From: Bacteroidota bacterium
GTDB taxonomy: Bacteria > Bacteroidota > Bacteroidia > Bacteroidales > Paludibacteraceae
NCBI GenBank assembly: GCA_022709605.1
Contig: JAKLIM010000192.1
Span: 1 to 7,093, forward strand
Length of the DNA: 7,093 nucleotides
Direction: 5' to 3'
In this document: piece after piece, positions 6,501 to 7,093 of the stretch
Numbering within the stretch: the stretch's first letter is position 1
Layout: each line of letters starts with the position of its first letter
Notes under the pieces: model-generated
Database searches by the model: none
Told to the model about the DNA's origin: nothing
What the model saw: the letters and a program-made list of their open reading frames with translations, nothing else
Made by a program: the position numbers and the translations under genes

Positions 6501-7093
6501 GAGCTGTTACGGAATTAGTAGAAAATTTATATTCAAAAAAGTTATAGCGATTAAAAGGTAATGTGACTGAATAAACCGTTCCGCTTTCAAGCGTCAGTTG
6601 ACTTGGAGACCAATCGCTTAAATTTCCCCGTAGATGTACAAATACTTTGTCGGTAGTTGCATTAAAGTAATTTGCACTTATCATATTAGCCATATCAACT
6701 GAAAATTTCACATTCACCTTAGTTTGAAAGTCAAGATAGACATCCAAAAATGCATGCCAATCGGTTTGCAAGGCTGCAAGGTTAGCATATACAATATCTG
6801 CATAGTTCATATTTTCGATAAACTTAGCCATAGCGGCTTCGCCTTTTGTTTTAATTATGTAATAGGCTAATATACCGGAATAAGCATAACCCATATTGCC
6901 TTTCCAAATATCATCAATATTGGGTTTTCCTTGCTGATCCATCATTGATTTTATCCAATCTTTGGTAGAAAACTGACGACCATAATAGCAAGCTGTGCCT
7001 TCGTTTAACCACGTTGTGATCGAAATTTTTGTTTTTGAAGCAATTAGACAATGAGTAAATTCATGAGTAAATAACCCAAGTGCATTATCTAAA
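3580..7093 (-). CDS. Large T9SS-secreted multidomain gluzincin-type metallopeptidase (5' end outside window)
   Basis: The frame is open to the window edge, giving 1170 visible residues (numbered here from the first complete codon, 7092-7090). Domains: (a) C-terminal half of a peptidase-MA/M1-like domain, with HEFTH at 10-14 and the zinc-ligand Glu in WLNEG at 31; (b) about 126-230, a carbohydrate-binding-like beta-domain ('VKFSVDMANM', 'DKVFVHLRGNLSDW'); (c) about 240-446, a related peptidase-like module without HExxH; (d) about 447-680, a second intact peptidase domain with HELAH at 556-560 and Glu577 in WLNEG; (e) two Ig/FnIII-like domains (about 685-771 and 777-869, 'VSTDNGATWTTI', 'FSGNNGSSWSTL'); (f) a LamG/concanavalin-like domain (about 875-1079, 'TIEAWVKPTSF', 'DGYVDEVRISNVVRS'); (g) a T9SS type A sorting domain (about 1092-1170, 'VFPNPSSGF'). 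It is probably an exported zinc peptidase; the substrate is unknown. The Met codon at 6943-6945 is internal, since the frame continues upstream through the first catalytic motif. The signal peptide must lie outside the window. Both H-x3-H to E gaps are 16 residues. Confidence 0.88.
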   Translation of the reverse strand, partial: LDNALGLFTHEFTHCLIASKTKISITTWLNEGTACYYGRQFSTKDWIKSMMDQQGKPNIDDIWKGNMGYAYSGILAYYIIKTKGEAAMAKFIENMNYADIVYANLAALQTDWHAFLDVYLDFQTKVNVKFSVDMANMISANYFNATTDKVFVHLRGNLSDWSPSQLTLESGTVYSVTLPFNRYNFFEYKFSTNSVTAPNGGYELKVDETTLGSRLLDVENTNKTLPTVKFNTNAVSGLDMTQINNKIKVLDTHIRYWFSGQYTKYNYTLKQITPAEYQAQKPADNLSFDAGFVATDGTINFSEPITAEQKAVFPDLTKVALYYVCQKYMYDFYNTRNLPLLLKVGFPIFEAGLLPADATIKTAVTNYGGSLTSFDDMNNTTNFIDKKGYLIAGAFGEFMNVYKNWAYQFISPISASAFNTDSGWFLTNTKAELLADFNRYLYARFLQPDENSRVKICVETDHFKFYTTPNDASINFPYFSTVTETAYTEYVNNFNIEAGEKLSFFTLTGCKDGEIEGLACDPNGRLTGGTAWSSGLHSTSSPSTDLLTRFYHQNRHELAHAFQGLIHQGIVTAWLNEGFPQFCAAGPITMSTVRLDGINCLSAGTTYFGHRPTYEDTRIYPSPDYGYYTMGYFLNDYIYRRGGYNLLKAVQQNDLAAYQSLGYSTAQAFLNDFYFDFDVRVQNINIVTLINPTINTEYTTSSISINWTPLKGDIKLNVAVSTDNGATWTTIATKTTSTSCTWDAASYNGKFLLKFSAPDNLNVETIYGPFTKVSLDKPQINFPIGNEYLIAGDTVNISWGNTTLSNFKIEFSGNNGSSWSTLNTGVAASAKTFKWIVPWTISNQCKIRISDAANATNNDMSDYNFNILQPNAIGGPYLVDKNTVLLMHFDNDLNNRSNLSANGAGVAQNIVSDATTGSQLGNCYRTTSGITVPHHANLSLTGDWTIEAWVKPTSFNPNANMYILTKPGDTDAYASNYSLEINPWWGNVFHGFYFSDASSRNGVSNYSLSLNQWYHIAFIRDTKASQTQILIHDINRKLVAQQSNSYTGSTTYLNLKDLLIGSGIDGYVDEVRISNVVRSFTSTAINSPVENKLMSVFPNPSSGFVSMHLQPEAINSELCITNTAGQIVFKKKINYISDFSIDLTSVSKGIYFIHIGGDGKQSQISKLIIQ

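Overview
The window looks like chromosomal DNA of a low-GC Bacteroidota bacterium. Both large genes end in a type IX secretion (T9SS) type A C-terminal sorting domain with a 'YPNP/FPNP' entry motif. The start of the beta-helix gene has an A-rich leader rather than a strong Shine-Dalgarno, and a Bacteroidota-style TAnnTTTG -7 element lies upstream of it. The first gene is a DUF2853 protein, a small family I associate with Bacteroidota and Proteobacteria. I cannot name a genus from the sequence.

Layout. (1) Bases 2-325 (+) hold the 3' part of a DUF2853 gene whose start lies before the window; a strong intrinsic terminator follows at 349-385. (2) An AT-rich spacer holds a candidate promoter at 596-631. 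(3) Bases 662-3091 (+) encode an 809-residue secreted right-handed parallel beta-helix protein. It has a protease-associated (PA) domain inserted in the helix, about eight 25-residue coils carrying FxxN and GGA(I/V) motifs, a choice-of-anchor-Q-like region and a T9SS sorting domain. (4) Bases 3092-3579 form a convergent intergenic region with a long, probably bidirectional terminator hairpin (3164-3222) and an array of about sixteen 21-bp tandem repeats (3244-3578). (5) Bases 3580-7093 (-) hold the 3' part of a very large secreted multidomain metallopeptidase. It is open to the window edge and is visible as 1170 residues.

The two long genes are convergent and so probably not co-transcribed, but both make exported, probably surface-anchored or released T9SS cargo. 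The most unusual features are the peptidase architecture and the repeat array. The peptidase has two intact HExxH-x16-E zinc sites flanking a third related module in which these residues appear to be lost. The array starts one base after the peptidase stop codon and ends before the shared terminator, so it should form the 3' UTR of the peptidase mRNA. It is built from a conserved 10-bp core plus a linker of two sequence classes, with a period of exactly two helical turns. No RNA genes, insertion sequences, CRISPR arrays or phage genes were seen.
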